Origin: Bacillota bacterium
Lineage (GTDB): Bacteria > Bacillota > Negativicutes > Sporomusales > Sporomusaceae
Direction: 5' to 3'
DNA: 48,534 nucleotides
Assembly: GCA_017889705.1 (NCBI GenBank)
Contig: JAGGAB010000028.1
Location: 1 to 48,534 of the forward strand
The translations under genes were made by a program, and so were the position numbers. Numbering within the stretch: the first letter of the stretch is position 1; each line of letters starts with the position of its first letter. The notes below the pieces were generated by a model. The model had not been told where the DNA came from, searched no databases, and saw nothing but the letters and a program-made list of their open reading frames with translations. Shown here piece after piece: positions 17,581 through 26,230 of the stretch.

Positions 17581-19085
17581 AATTGACCAGCCTGTTTTAG
17601 GTCGGTTACTGCTTTGATATGTTGCGTGTGCCCGCCGATTTTTTCGAAGGTATTTCGCGTCATGGTATATTCAACAGGAGCCACCGTTGCCGGCGTAGCT
17701 ACCCAGCTAAAGGCTTTTGGAACCACTTTTTCAACATCAACCATGAAGTTAATGCCGCCGCCTGGCAAAACATAGGTAGGCGCCCCGCCAATTGTCAGCT
17801 TGACTTCTCCGGCATGCACCGCCTGCGAAAGCTTGATCGGATAGGTAGTCACCCCGGCACGGGCACTCCCGCCTGTTCCGCCTACATAAATAGCAGAAAC
17901 ACGGGCGTCTTCACAGTTATCCGCAATCAAATCAACCACTGCCTGAATTTCGGCAGTGATCGCTATTTCAGCAAGGGTACCGCCTGACTGCACCTCGATC
18001 AATCCGGCTTTTTGGCCTGTCGTTTCGGTAACCAGTATCTTCATACCCGGCTTAACCAGTGTCATATCCACGCTTTTGACAGCTTCCAGCGGGGTTGTTA
18101 TCGATGTTCCGCCCCAACCATGTCCCTGTTCGCCAAAATAACGCCCACGCGTGCTTTTGCGTCCGTTAGGAATAACGCCGCTATAGTTCATACCAACCTC
18201 TTCACCGGCCCGGTGTTCGGATAATAGACCAATTACATGGTGGTCAAGGACAATAGCCTCATCCACCACTTTACTCAATTGAGTTGCAAACATGCCAACT
18301 GTCGCACTGCCACAGCCCACCCGCATTTTTTTCTCGGTCACACCGTCAATTACCGGCGGCTGGCCGACTGCAATTTCCAGTTTGCTGCCTTTCTCCACTT
18401 GTAATATCACTTTTTCTCCATTGGCCAACCCGACAATTGTCCGTGCGGCCATGAAGCCTTGCTTGCCGCTCAAAATAGTAGCGCCTCCAATGGACAGCAT
18501 TTTTGCGCCATATTCCTCGGTATCTACCATGCCAATAACTGCGCCGTCTCTGAGGACTTTTGCCCCTTCGGCTCCAATATGTGCATTGGCGTCAATCTTA
18601 ACCTTAATTCCGCTATAACTGAGCGGTGCTTCAGTAACTACCGTAACCACTTCAATATCCTGCACATTGGCGGCAACAATATGAGGTGCCGGCTTACAGC
18701 AGGGATATTCTGTCCCGGCGCCTACGGCCGTAATTAGCGGACGGTCAGGTACTTCCGGATACAGGCTGCCTGCCTGGTCGTTAGCTTTCACTAATGCACG
18801 GTTGCGCACCAGTGTACCGCTATTATTGGTATAACGGCGACAGGCCCCTTCGAACCCGGCCTGAATCGCGCATTGTACAGGACAAGCCCGGCAAACCACG
18901 GCACCGTCAGACAACACCTCATCCCGCAAAATTGCATTAACAGGACAGACGCGCATACAGACGCCACAACTGCTGCAAGCCGAGCCCAGTCGCGCGATTT
19001 TATCTTGTAACCCAATCGCGCCTGTGGGACAATTTTTTACACAAAGCCCGCAGCCTTTACACAAGCTTTCCTGAATGACAATCAT
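17577..19085 (-). CDS. hnr: 6-Hydroxynicotinate reductase
   Basis: 502 aa. Reduces 6-hydroxynicotinate to 1,4,5,6-tetrahydro-6-oxonicotinate, with ferredoxin as likely donor; the E. barkeri enzyme holds two [4Fe-4S], one [2Fe-2S] and covalent flavin. Seen: two bacterial-ferredoxin motifs, Cys 9/12/15/19 and Cys 37/40/43/47, then a third Cys set 65/68/72/82 that could ligate the [2Fe-2S] cluster. The remaining 400 residues are Gly-rich and belong to no common family. No canonical D-x(3)-[ST]GA[ST] flavinylation motif was recognised; 'GCGSATVG' is the nearest look-alike. Start follows AGGAGG. Four-base overlap with the UPF0280 gene. Confidence 0.9.
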   Translation of the reverse strand: MIVIQESLCKGCGLCVKNCPTGAIGLQDKIARLGSACSSCGVCMRVCPVNAILRDEVLSDGAVVCRACPVQCAIQAGFEGACRRYTNNSGTLVRNRALVKANDQAGSLYPEVPDRPLITAVGAGTEYPCCKPAPHIVAANVQDIEVVTVVTEAPLSYSGIKVKIDANAHIGAEGAKVLRDGAVIGMVDTEEYGAKMLSIGGATILSGKQGFMAARTIVGLANGEKVILQVEKGSKLEIAVGQPPVIDGVTEKKMRVGCGSATVGMFATQLSKVVDEAIVLDHHVIGLLSEHRAGEEVGMNYSGVIPNGRKSTRGRYFGEQGHGWGGTSITTPLEAVKSVDMTLVKPGMKILVTETTGQKAGLIEVQSGGTLAEIAITAEIQAVVDLIADNCEDARVSAIYVGGTGGSARAGVTTYPIKLSQAVHAGEVKLTIGGAPTYVLPGGGINFMVDVEKVVPKAFSWVATPATVAPVEYTMTRNTFEKIGGHTQHIKAVTDLKQAGQL

Positions 19086-19103
19086 GGTTTTATCCTCCTA
19101 GCT

Positions 19104-20276
19104 CTAGCCAAACACTACTTTACCGGTTGCAGGCGGTGTGTTGCGACTCTTGTTTACTTTGATTTCACCGTCAATCATGACAAGCGCCACTCCCGGCAAA
19201 TCCCCGGCCTTAATAGCTTCCAGCGCCGTTTTTCCGACTGACCCTAAGGGAGTATCAATGATCGCCAGATCGGCTTCCTTACCAGGCGCAATACTGCCGG
19301 TATTTAGTCCGTAAACCTGCGCCGTATTGCCGCTTGCCATAGCAATGGCGGCTTCTGCCGGAATGTCCGACATGCTGGCAATCTGCACAATGGTTCTCAG
19401 AATACCGAGCGGAATAACACCAGTACCGGATGGAGCATCATTGCCGCAGATGATCCGGTTAAGTTTACCCAGTTTGGCCAGTTTGCGTACAACCAGATCA
19501 GCAATTTTGGGATTGCCGCATTGTACAATCTCTAGCGTCAGTTCACTTTCATTAATCAATTTATCGACTTCTTCCGTAGAAATCGCAGTCGGCCCGCCAT
19601 TGATATGGGAAACCACATCAGGATTAACTGCCAATACATCGGCTGCTGTAACTGTCGAACTTCCCGGAATGGAGGTTCCGCCTGTATGCATCATGACTTT
19701 CATGTTATGGGCTTTGGCCCACTGTACCATCGGCGCAGCCTCGTCCGGTTTTTTGATGGAACCCAGGCCGACTTCGCCGACCAGCCATACACCATTGGCT
19801 GCCAGTTCTGCAAAATCAGCTTCAGTCAAACCTTTTTCCAAAATGACCGCCCCACCGTGAACCTTGACGCCACCGGGCCGCAGTTTTTGAAAAGAACGCT
19901 GTGCCAGCACAGCCAGTGCTTTAACACCGGCCGGATCAGTGGGACGTCCCGGGGTATGACATTCGCCGGCCGAAATCATGGTGGTTACGCCGCCATGCAA
20001 AGAGCTATCTATAAAATCAGCCATTTTCTGCCGCGGCGTATAATCGCCAATAACCGGATGCACATGGGAATCAATGAGTCCCGGCACTACCGTCATACCA
20101 CCGGCATCAATAACTTTATAATCATCAGAATTGTTCTTAAGCGCTTCAAGAAGTTTGTGATCGCCCACAGCTTCAATTTTTCCATCATGAATAATAATTG
20201 TATCTGCCGCTAGAACCGGCTCAGAAATGTTTCCCGAAACTAAAGTTCCGATATTTGATATTACTGTATATGCCAT
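19104..20276 (-). CDS. ena: Enamidase (amidohydrolase)
   Basis: 390 aa, metal-dependent amidohydrolase superfamily. Hydrolyses 1,4,5,6-tetrahydro-6-oxonicotinate to ammonia and (S)-2-formylglutarate, opening the ring; the characterised homologue is a bifunctional Fe-Zn enzyme. Seen: metal-binding 'PGLIDSHVHPVIGDY', further His in 'KVMMHTGGTSIPGS' and 'VVSHINGGPTAI', the Asp in 'IICGNDAPSGTGVI', and the C-terminal 'GSIAPGKEADLAIID' typical of the family. A GTG at 20285 lies inside the AGGAGGTG ribosome site, so ATG 20276 (8-nt spacing) is the start. Confidence 0.93.
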   Translation of the reverse strand: MAYTVISNIGTLVSGNISEPVLAADTIIIHDGKIEAVGDHKLLEALKNNSDDYKVIDAGGMTVVPGLIDSHVHPVIGDYTPRQKMADFIDSSLHGGVTTMISAGECHTPGRPTDPAGVKALAVLAQRSFQKLRPGGVKVHGGAVILEKGLTEADFAELAANGVWLVGEVGLGSIKKPDEAAPMVQWAKAHNMKVMMHTGGTSIPGSSTVTAADVLAVNPDVVSHINGGPTAISTEEVDKLINESELTLEIVQCGNPKIADLVVRKLAKLGKLNRIICGNDAPSGTGVIPLGILRTIVQIASMSDIPAEAAIAMASGNTAQVYGLNTGSIAPGKEADLAIIDTPLGSVGKTALEAIKAGDLPGVALVMIDGEIKVNKSRNTPPATGKVVFG

Positions 20277-20307
20277 GTCAGCCACCTCCTGAAATTGGTA
20301 AAGAACA

Positions 20308-20333
20308 GGCAGAGAAACTTATATTTCTCTGCC
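20308..20333 (-). other. Intra-operon hairpin between MFS and ena genes
   Basis: Perfect 10-bp arms GGCAGAGAAA/TTTCTCTGCC around CTTATA. On the minus strand it is followed by TGTTCTTTACC, too poor in T for a strong terminator. It could act as a partial attenuator or as an mRNA processing or stability element separating transporter and enzyme sections. Confidence 0.5.
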
Positions 20334-20364
20334 GATTCTTTTGTGTAACACTACTTACTGCTTC

Positions 20365-21684
20365 TTAATTTAAAGCCTTCTGTTTGGTTTCGTCACCCAG
20401 AATAATCATGTCCAGGGCGGCGATAACCAGCACTGCGGTAAACATCATAAATACTAAAGGAATTTTTTCAGGACCGGTAATCATTCCAGCTACAACCATT
20501 GGCGCTACAATACCGCCAATCCGGCCAAAGCCTGCGGCCCAGCCCACACCGGTTGAACGCGCTTCTGTTGGATACAATTCTGGTGTATAGGTGTATAAAA
20601 TACCCCAGGCACCGAGATTAAAGAAGGACATCAGGCAACCCCACAGGTAAATTTCCGCAATTGAAGTTGCGTTGCCGAACATATAGGCGGTAAAGGCACA
20701 GCCAAGCAAAAACGCTGCCATTGTCGGTTTACGGCCAATCTTATCAACCAAAGCAGCAGCGGCAAAATATCCGGGAATTTGCGCTACTGTCATCCATAAT
20801 ACAAACTCAAAGGATTTAACCATATCATGTCCAGCCTTAACCAATAAGGTCGGCAACCAGAGGAAAATACCGTAATAGGAGAATACAATGCAGAACCACA
20901 ATATCCACAAGCAGGCTGTCCGCTTGAAGTAGGTAGCGTTAAACAGTTGCGTAACACTAAAGGCAGGCGCTGTCGATGCTGCTTCCAGCTCTGCCAGCGA
21001 TGGTTTTGGTCCTTGCGCTACACCAAGCTCCTCTTCAACTTTGGAAACCAAGGCATGTGCTTCGTCTACCCGCCCTCTTTTCATCAAATAGAGAGCCGAC
21101 TCGGGCACCATCCGCCACAGGTAGAAAACATACAGCGCCGGAACAGCACCAATGTAGAAAGCTACTTCCCAGCCATACTTCGGAATAATTAGATACGAAA
21201 TAACTGATGCTGCCAGCCAGCCAAAAGCCCAGGAGCTTTCCAGCAAAACAATCATACGTCCGCGATATTTTGTCGGCGAGTACTCACTCATCAGCGTGAT
21301 CGCTACAGGCAGCTGACCACCCAAACCAAAACCAACCAGGAAGCGGAAAAACAGTAAAGATTCATAATTCCAGGCCAAACCGCAAGCGCCTGTACCCAAG
21401 CTGTAGAGAACCAAAGTTGCGGCAAAAACCTTTTTCCGGCCGATGTAGTCGGCAATTGTGCCGCCAATCATCGCCCCAATGGCCATGCCCACAAGCCCTA
21501 CACTGCCAATCATCCCCACTTGGGCTGAACTTAATTTCCAGGCAGCCATCAGTTTGGGTAAAACAAACGAAACAATCCCGGTATCCATGGCGTCAAACGC
21601 CCATCCTAAACACATAATCAGCAATAACCGCCAGTGAAACTTTCCCAGAGGTAAGTTTCCTAAACGTTCCGTAATCGTCGACAT
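20365..21684 (-). CDS. MFS transporter, NiaP-like (putative nicotinate uptake)
   Basis: 439 aa with 12 predicted membrane helices, related to the NiaP/aromatic-acid:H+ symporter group. Seen: 'GWAFDAMDTGIVSFVLP' in helix 1, the MFS loop 'GGTIADYIGRKKVFA', 'RFLVGFGLGGQLPVA' and 'YTPELYPTEARSTGVG', all hallmarks of that subgroup. Position inside the nicotinate operon implies import of nicotinate or a related pyridine carboxylate. It has a paralogue immediately upstream. Start ATG 21684 follows AAAGGGG. Confidence 0.86.
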   Translation of the reverse strand: MSTITERLGNLPLGKFHWRLLLIMCLGWAFDAMDTGIVSFVLPKLMAAWKLSSAQVGMIGSVGLVGMAIGAMIGGTIADYIGRKKVFAATLVLYSLGTGACGLAWNYESLLFFRFLVGFGLGGQLPVAITLMSEYSPTKYRGRMIVLLESSWAFGWLAASVISYLIIPKYGWEVAFYIGAVPALYVFYLWRMVPESALYLMKRGRVDEAHALVSKVEEELGVAQGPKPSLAELEAASTAPAFSVTQLFNATYFKRTACLWILWFCIVFSYYGIFLWLPTLLVKAGHDMVKSFEFVLWMTVAQIPGYFAAAALVDKIGRKPTMAAFLLGCAFTAYMFGNATSIAEIYLWGCLMSFFNLGAWGILYTYTPELYPTEARSTGVGWAAGFGRIGGIVAPMVVAGMITGPEKIPLVFMMFTAVLVIAALDMIILGDETKQKALN

Positions 21685-21737
21685 GCAATCAACCCCTTTG
21701 TTTTAATCTATAAACTCCTAATTGAATTGTTTGCACT

Positions 21738-23096
21738 TTATTGCAAACTCTGCCCCTGGGTTTCTTTACCCAAGATGGCAACCACAATACCGGCAGCAAT
21801 AAACGCACCGGCCACAATGGCAATGGCTCCGGTAACACCAACAAAATTAAGTGCGTAACCGATAACCAGCGGCGCCAGCATTGAACCCATCCGCGAACAG
21901 GTTGCCGCCATGCTGGTTCCGGTTACCCGTATTCCCGTGGGATAAAGCTCGGGTGTGTAGGTATAAGTAATTCCCCATACACCTGATACAAAGAAAGAAG
22001 TCAGTACTCCCAAAAGCACAACCTGACTGATTTCCAAAGCACCATAACCTAACGCCCAGCCAAATAACACGGTAGCCACTCCCGCCAGCAGCAGGTTGGC
22101 TGTCAACAGCCGTTTTCTCCCATACTTGTCCATACCGTAAGCGCACAATATTTGATTGGGAATATACGCCAACTGCATAACAACCACATAAAGGAAGGAT
22201 TTAACCATACTGTGTCCGGCTTTGACTAATAAGGACGGCAGCCAGGCAAAAAGACCATAGTAGCCGAACATGCCCAAAAACCAGAGCAACCAAAGCATTA
22301 TTGTGGTTTTCCAGTATGTCTGCGAAAACAACATGCTGATCGAGCTTTTTCCAGCTACTGATACCGCCGCCAGATTAGCCTCGGTTAGCGGTAGTATAGT
22401 TTTGGTTTTAGCCACCTCCTGCTCAATATGTTCTACAATTCGCAAGGCATCCTTATCCCGCCCTTGTAATGCAAGCCAGCGAGGAGATTCCGGCAGTTTC
22501 CTGCGGACTACCCAAATGTAGAAGGCCGGCAAAGCCCCGGCTGCAAAAGCCCAGCGCCAGCCATCCTGGATACCTGGAATAATAAAGTAGGAAAGAGCGG
22601 CGGCAGCAAGCCAGCCAAGAGCCCAGAAAGTATTAATCAAACCCTGAACTTTTCCTCTGTCACCTGCCGGAATAAACTCTCCCATCAGCGCAGTTACAAC
22701 CGGAGTTTCACCGCCAAGTCCCACACCAACCAAAAACCGGAAGAAAATTAGCGAAGTAAAATCCCAGGCAAAAGCGCAAGCCAGCGAAGCAATTGAAAAC
22801 AATAGCATTGTCCATTGAAAAACAGCTTTACGTCCAAAGCGGTCTGCCGCAGGGCCTGAAAGAAAAGCTCCGGCCATCATGCCGAATAATCCTGAACTGA
22901 GCAAAATCCCAACCTGTGCCGAGCTTAAATGCCAGGACTGGATAAGCGCCGTGGCAATAAAGGTTACCAAGCCAACATCAAAAGCATCAAATGCCCAGGC
23001 ACAACCATTGATTATTAACAGTTTGTAGTGAAACCGCGAAAGTGGCAATCTGTCAAGTCTAGCCGCCACAACTACCGGAGTTCCATAGTTATTCAT
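21738..23096 (-). CDS. MFS transporter, NiaP-like, second paralogue
   Basis: 452 aa, same architecture as its downstream neighbour: 'GCAWAFDAFDVGLVTFIAT', 'SGPAADRFGRKAVFQ', 'RFLVGVGLGGETPVV', 'YTPELYPTGIRVTGTS'. The two are clearly homologous but far from identical, so duplication is old. One may import nicotinate and the other an intermediate, a second pyridine, or export a product. Start ATG 23096 is preceded by AGAGGT. The 310-bp gap upstream holds the molybdopterin-subunit relic. Confidence 0.86.
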   Translation of the reverse strand: MNNYGTPVVVAARLDRLPLSRFHYKLLIINGCAWAFDAFDVGLVTFIATALIQSWHLSSAQVGILLSSGLFGMMAGAFLSGPAADRFGRKAVFQWTMLLFSIASLACAFAWDFTSLIFFRFLVGVGLGGETPVVTALMGEFIPAGDRGKVQGLINTFWALGWLAAAALSYFIIPGIQDGWRWAFAAGALPAFYIWVVRRKLPESPRWLALQGRDKDALRIVEHIEQEVAKTKTILPLTEANLAAVSVAGKSSISMLFSQTYWKTTIMLWLLWFLGMFGYYGLFAWLPSLLVKAGHSMVKSFLYVVVMQLAYIPNQILCAYGMDKYGRKRLLTANLLLAGVATVLFGWALGYGALEISQVVLLGVLTSFFVSGVWGITYTYTPELYPTGIRVTGTSMAATCSRMGSMLAPLVIGYALNFVGVTGAIAIVAGAFIAAGIVVAILGKETQGQSLQ

Positions 23097-23219
23097 AACA
23101 GCTACCTCTGATTAATCTTTAGAATTCAATAGTCTCTTACAAAACAATTACCTTTGTCGCATCGCCTCCATCTTGCTGCATCATTGCTCGCTTTCTCTCG
23201 GTTGCCATTGCAATTATCC

Positions 23220-23338
23220 GTTTCAGGAATCATTGCAATAAATCTATTTATACACCGATCACAGCATAGACGTCGTTGGCTATAGCTGCGGCGGCCGGAA
23301 CTTAAACCGGCTCCCCACACCTTTACAATAAAGGTTGA
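23220..23338 (-). pseudogene. Relic of a molybdopterin-subunit C-terminus
   Basis: Minus-strand translation of one frame gives PAAAAIANDVYAVIGV, against PTAAAIANAVYNAIGI at the end of the adjacent ndhL (11 of 16 identical). Just upstream 'KGVG' is followed by a one-base deletion, then EPV, a TAA stop and VP; downstream a further shift restores R-F-I-x-M-I-P-E. So a xanthine-dehydrogenase-family C-terminus is recognisable but broken by at least two frameshifts and a stop. The rest of the 23097-23406 gap shows nothing else. It is probably the tail of a duplicated or second molybdenum subunit, the body of which is gone. Confidence 0.72.
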
Positions 23339-23406
23339 ATTCAGTTTTACTTAATCATTGGTTAATTCCGGCACACCGAATGGTGAGAATTATTCAAGAC
23401 ACGCGC

Positions 23407-25743
23407 TTACAGGCTTTGCAGCTCCGCCAACACTTTCTCCGGCGTTATCGGCAACGTGGTAAACCTAATACCGATCGCATTGTAGACAGCATTGGCAATT
23501 GCGGCAGCCGTAGGAATTAGGGAAGGTTCGCCTACTCCTTTTGCGCCAAATGGGCCGGTTTCCTCTGGCTCTTCGACTATCATGGAATGTACTTCCGGAA
23601 CATCTAGCGCGGTTGGTATCAGATAGGTAGCCAGATTATTGGTAAGGATTTTTCCCGCATTAACTTTTATTTCTTCTGTTAATGCATACCCCAGGCCCAT
23701 TGTGCAACCGCCCTCAATCTGACCTTCAATATTAATAGGATTGACAGCTTTGCCCACATCATGGGCCGCCACAATCTGGATAACTTCAATTTCTCCCGAC
23801 TCAATATCTACCTCCACTTCAGCAATCTGAGTGGCAAAGGCATAGGTGGCGTAGGGTTTTCCCTGACCGTTATCCGGGTTAAGCCCTGTTGTATCGGGGT
23901 TAAACCAGCCATGTCCCATGGTAAGTTTTCCGGTTGACCGACACTCTGCAATACAGTTTACCAACCCAACCGACAACTCTTTTTGCCTGGTCGTCAATCC
24001 TAAATCCCGGCGGCACTCAGTCCGGCAGTCGGTTAAGGCCGGTGACTGCGCATAATCATTTCTGACACTGAGCACTTTATTGCCAATAACAATTTCACCA
24101 GGTGTAACTCCCAACATGGAAGCAGCCGTTTCCATAAGTACTTTTTTGGCTGCTTGCGCCGCAAGGCGGACGGCATTACCGGAGATGTAGGTCTGCCGAC
24201 TGGCCGACGAAGCTCCGCCGTCAGGGGTAACGCCGGTATCTGCCGACACTACCCGGATATCTTCGATATTTATGCCAAATTCTTCAGCAGCAATTTGCGC
24301 TAAGGTAGTGTCTGAACCTTGTCCAATATCAGCGCAGCCTGTCAGAATCAATACAGTTCCGTCATCTAAGAGGTTGACATAGGCACCCGCCGGATTGGGA
24401 AGTCCGGTATTACCAATCCCATACCACATGGAACCAATACCCACGCCGCGTTTTTTCGTGCCTTTTGCGGCTGCGCATGTATCACCAATCAGTGTTTTGG
24501 CAACGGCTCCGGTCTGTTCCAGAGTAGGAACAATACCCACACTTTGCGTCAGTTCTGCACCTGTGGCCGTCACCGCGCCAGGACGGAAGGCATTTTGCAG
24601 TCTGATTTGCAGCGGCGAAATACCTAATTTTTCAGCAAGTATATCCATTTGCGATTCATGCGCAAAAGCCACCTGCGGCACGCCAAAGCCCCGCATGGCG
24701 CCGGCAGTGGGATTATTGGTATATACGGTATACGCATCGATGGTAACATGGGGAACTTCATACGGACCAGTCGCATGCACCGCACTCCGGGTGAGTGTAC
24801 CCGGACCGTAAGATGCATAAGCCCCAGTGTCACCGATAATAGTACATTCCATTGCCAGGAGTTTACCGGTATTGTCCGCCCCCGTTTTCATTTTAACGAT
24901 GCAGGGATGGCGTTTGGAGGAATTAATGATTGACTCAGTCCGCGAATAAACAAGCTTTACCGGCCGCCGTGTTCGCATGGCCAAAAGTCCGAGATGAATT
25001 TGCACAGAGATGTCAAGTTTACCGCCAAAGCCACCGCCGGTGGCAGCCTGAATTACCCGCACCTTATCTAAGCCTATTTTCAGGTTTCTGGCTACCTCTT
25101 TGGCATCAAAATGCGTATTTTGCGTGGATACCCAGATGGTTAAAACGTCACCGTCAAGCCTGGCTACACCAGCTTCCGGCTCAATATAGCTATGCTCTGT
25201 CATTTGAGTCCTGTACTCATTTTCAACCACTACGGCACATTGCCCAAAAGCATCCTGACTGTCGCCTTTACGAATTTTTCTCACTGCCAGCACATTGCCA
25301 TCATCATATAGTTTGGGCGCTGCCTCAGTCATAGCTGCCAGCGGATCAAATACCGCCGGTAATTCTTCTATCTCAACCTCAATGAGTTCCAGCGCTTTCT
25401 CTGCAATCTCTTCGGTTTCGGCTGCAATAAGCGCCAGTGGATCACCAATCTTGCGTATTTTTTCATTGATCTTCACCAGCACAGGTTCATCTTTGACAAT
25501 GATGCCTGCACTATTAGCGCCTGGTACGTCTTTGCCACTAAGCACGCTCACCACGCCTGCCAAGGCTTCGGCTTTCGCTATATTGATTGAGCGCAATATC
25601 CCATGCGGCACAGTGCTGCGAAATACTTTAGCATACAGCATGTTGTCAAACTGAATATCAGCGGCAAATTGAGCTTTACCTAATACTTTATCAACTGCAT
25701 CTATTTTTTTTACTGATTGTCCTACGACCCGATAATCACTCAA
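23407..25743 (-). CDS. ndhL: Nicotinate dehydrogenase, molybdopterin subunit (single chain)
   Basis: 778 aa, xanthine dehydrogenase family. Hydroxylates nicotinate at C6 at a molybdenum cofactor site. Seen: N-terminal a/b-hammerhead domain, 'AATGGGFGGKLDISVQ' and 'AMRGFGVPQVAF' of the Mo-cofactor site, 'GCADIGQGSDTTLAQ', and the catalytic Glu in 'GAKGVGEPSLIPTAAAIAN'. An upstream ATG at 25794 would overlap ndhS; instead TTG 25743 follows TGAGGAGGTG, a perfect ribosome site that includes the ndhS stop. In E. barkeri this part is split into NdhL and NdhM; here it is one canonical chain. An insertion with two CxxxC pairs (about residues 572 and 597) is unusual. Confidence 0.9.
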   Translation of the reverse strand: MSDYRVVGQSVKKIDAVDKVLGKAQFAADIQFDNMLYAKVFRSTVPHGILRSINIAKAEALAGVVSVLSGKDVPGANSAGIIVKDEPVLVKINEKIRKIGDPLALIAAETEEIAEKALELIEVEIEELPAVFDPLAAMTEAAPKLYDDGNVLAVRKIRKGDSQDAFGQCAVVVENEYRTQMTEHSYIEPEAGVARLDGDVLTIWVSTQNTHFDAKEVARNLKIGLDKVRVIQAATGGGFGGKLDISVQIHLGLLAMRTRRPVKLVYSRTESIINSSKRHPCIVKMKTGADNTGKLLAMECTIIGDTGAYASYGPGTLTRSAVHATGPYEVPHVTIDAYTVYTNNPTAGAMRGFGVPQVAFAHESQMDILAEKLGISPLQIRLQNAFRPGAVTATGAELTQSVGIVPTLEQTGAVAKTLIGDTCAAAKGTKKRGVGIGSMWYGIGNTGLPNPAGAYVNLLDDGTVLILTGCADIGQGSDTTLAQIAAEEFGINIEDIRVVSADTGVTPDGGASSASRQTYISGNAVRLAAQAAKKVLMETAASMLGVTPGEIVIGNKVLSVRNDYAQSPALTDCRTECRRDLGLTTRQKELSVGLVNCIAECRSTGKLTMGHGWFNPDTTGLNPDNGQGKPYATYAFATQIAEVEVDIESGEIEVIQIVAAHDVGKAVNPINIEGQIEGGCTMGLGYALTEEIKVNAGKILTNNLATYLIPTALDVPEVHSMIVEEPEETGPFGAKGVGEPSLIPTAAAIANAVYNAIGIRFTTLPITPEKVLAELQSL

Positions 25744-25756
25744 GCTGCTCACCTCC

Positions 25757-26230
25757 TCAGACCGGCTGGCCTTTAGCCACTTTTTCAATAGCATTAATTA
25801 TTTTGGCATAACCTGTACAGCGGCACAGGTTTCCTGAAATATGTCTGGCAATTTGGGTGCGCGTAGGCTGTGGATTTTCATCCAACAACGCTTTGGCACT
25901 GAGCAACATGCCAGGAGTGCAAAAGCCGCACTGTACCGCCCCTTCAGCAATAAAGGCATCTTGCAGCGGATGAAGTTTGTCATAAGTACCCAGACCCTCA
26001 ACAGTGAGCACTTCATGACCATCTACCTGCCTTGCCAGTATCAAACAAGAATTTACCATCTTCCCGTCAAGCAGCACCGTACAGGCCCCGCAGTCCCCTT
26101 CACCACAGCCTAATTTAGTTCCAGTCAAGCTTAAGTTGTTACGCAGCATATCAACAAGCAGCAGTGTTGGTTCAACGTCGACTTCTGTTTTTTGTCCATT
26201 TAAAATAAAGCATATCGTTTCCTTATTCAC
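25757..26230 (-). CDS. ndhS: Nicotinate dehydrogenase, [2Fe-2S] subunit
   Basis: 157 aa, small iron-sulfur subunit of the xanthine dehydrogenase family. It passes electrons from the Mo site to FAD. Plant-type cluster ligands C42, C47, C50 and C62 ('CGEGDCGACTVLLDG') and the second cluster C101, C104, C136 and C138 ('CGFCTPGM', 'CRCTGY') are all present. It starts at GTG 26230, overlapping the end of ndhF by 8 bp, with GGGGAGAT as ribosome site inside ndhF. The stop lies within the ndhL ribosome site. Confidence 0.93.
   Translation of the reverse strand: MNKETICFILNGQKTEVDVEPTLLLVDMLRNNLSLTGTKLGCGEGDCGACTVLLDGKMVNSCLILARQVDGHEVLTVEGLGTYDKLHPLQDAFIAEGAVQCGFCTPGMLLSAKALLDENPQPTRTQIARHISGNLCRCTGYAKIINAIEKVAKGQPV

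Noticed and set aside
24930..25334. 134-aa plus-strand frame inside ndhL
   Set aside because: Antisense shadow of a strongly supported gene; no initiation signal or family features.
25744..25794. Upstream ATG extension of ndhL
   Set aside because: Overlaps ndhS and lacks a ribosome site; TTG 25743 follows AGGAGGTG and matches the family N-terminus.
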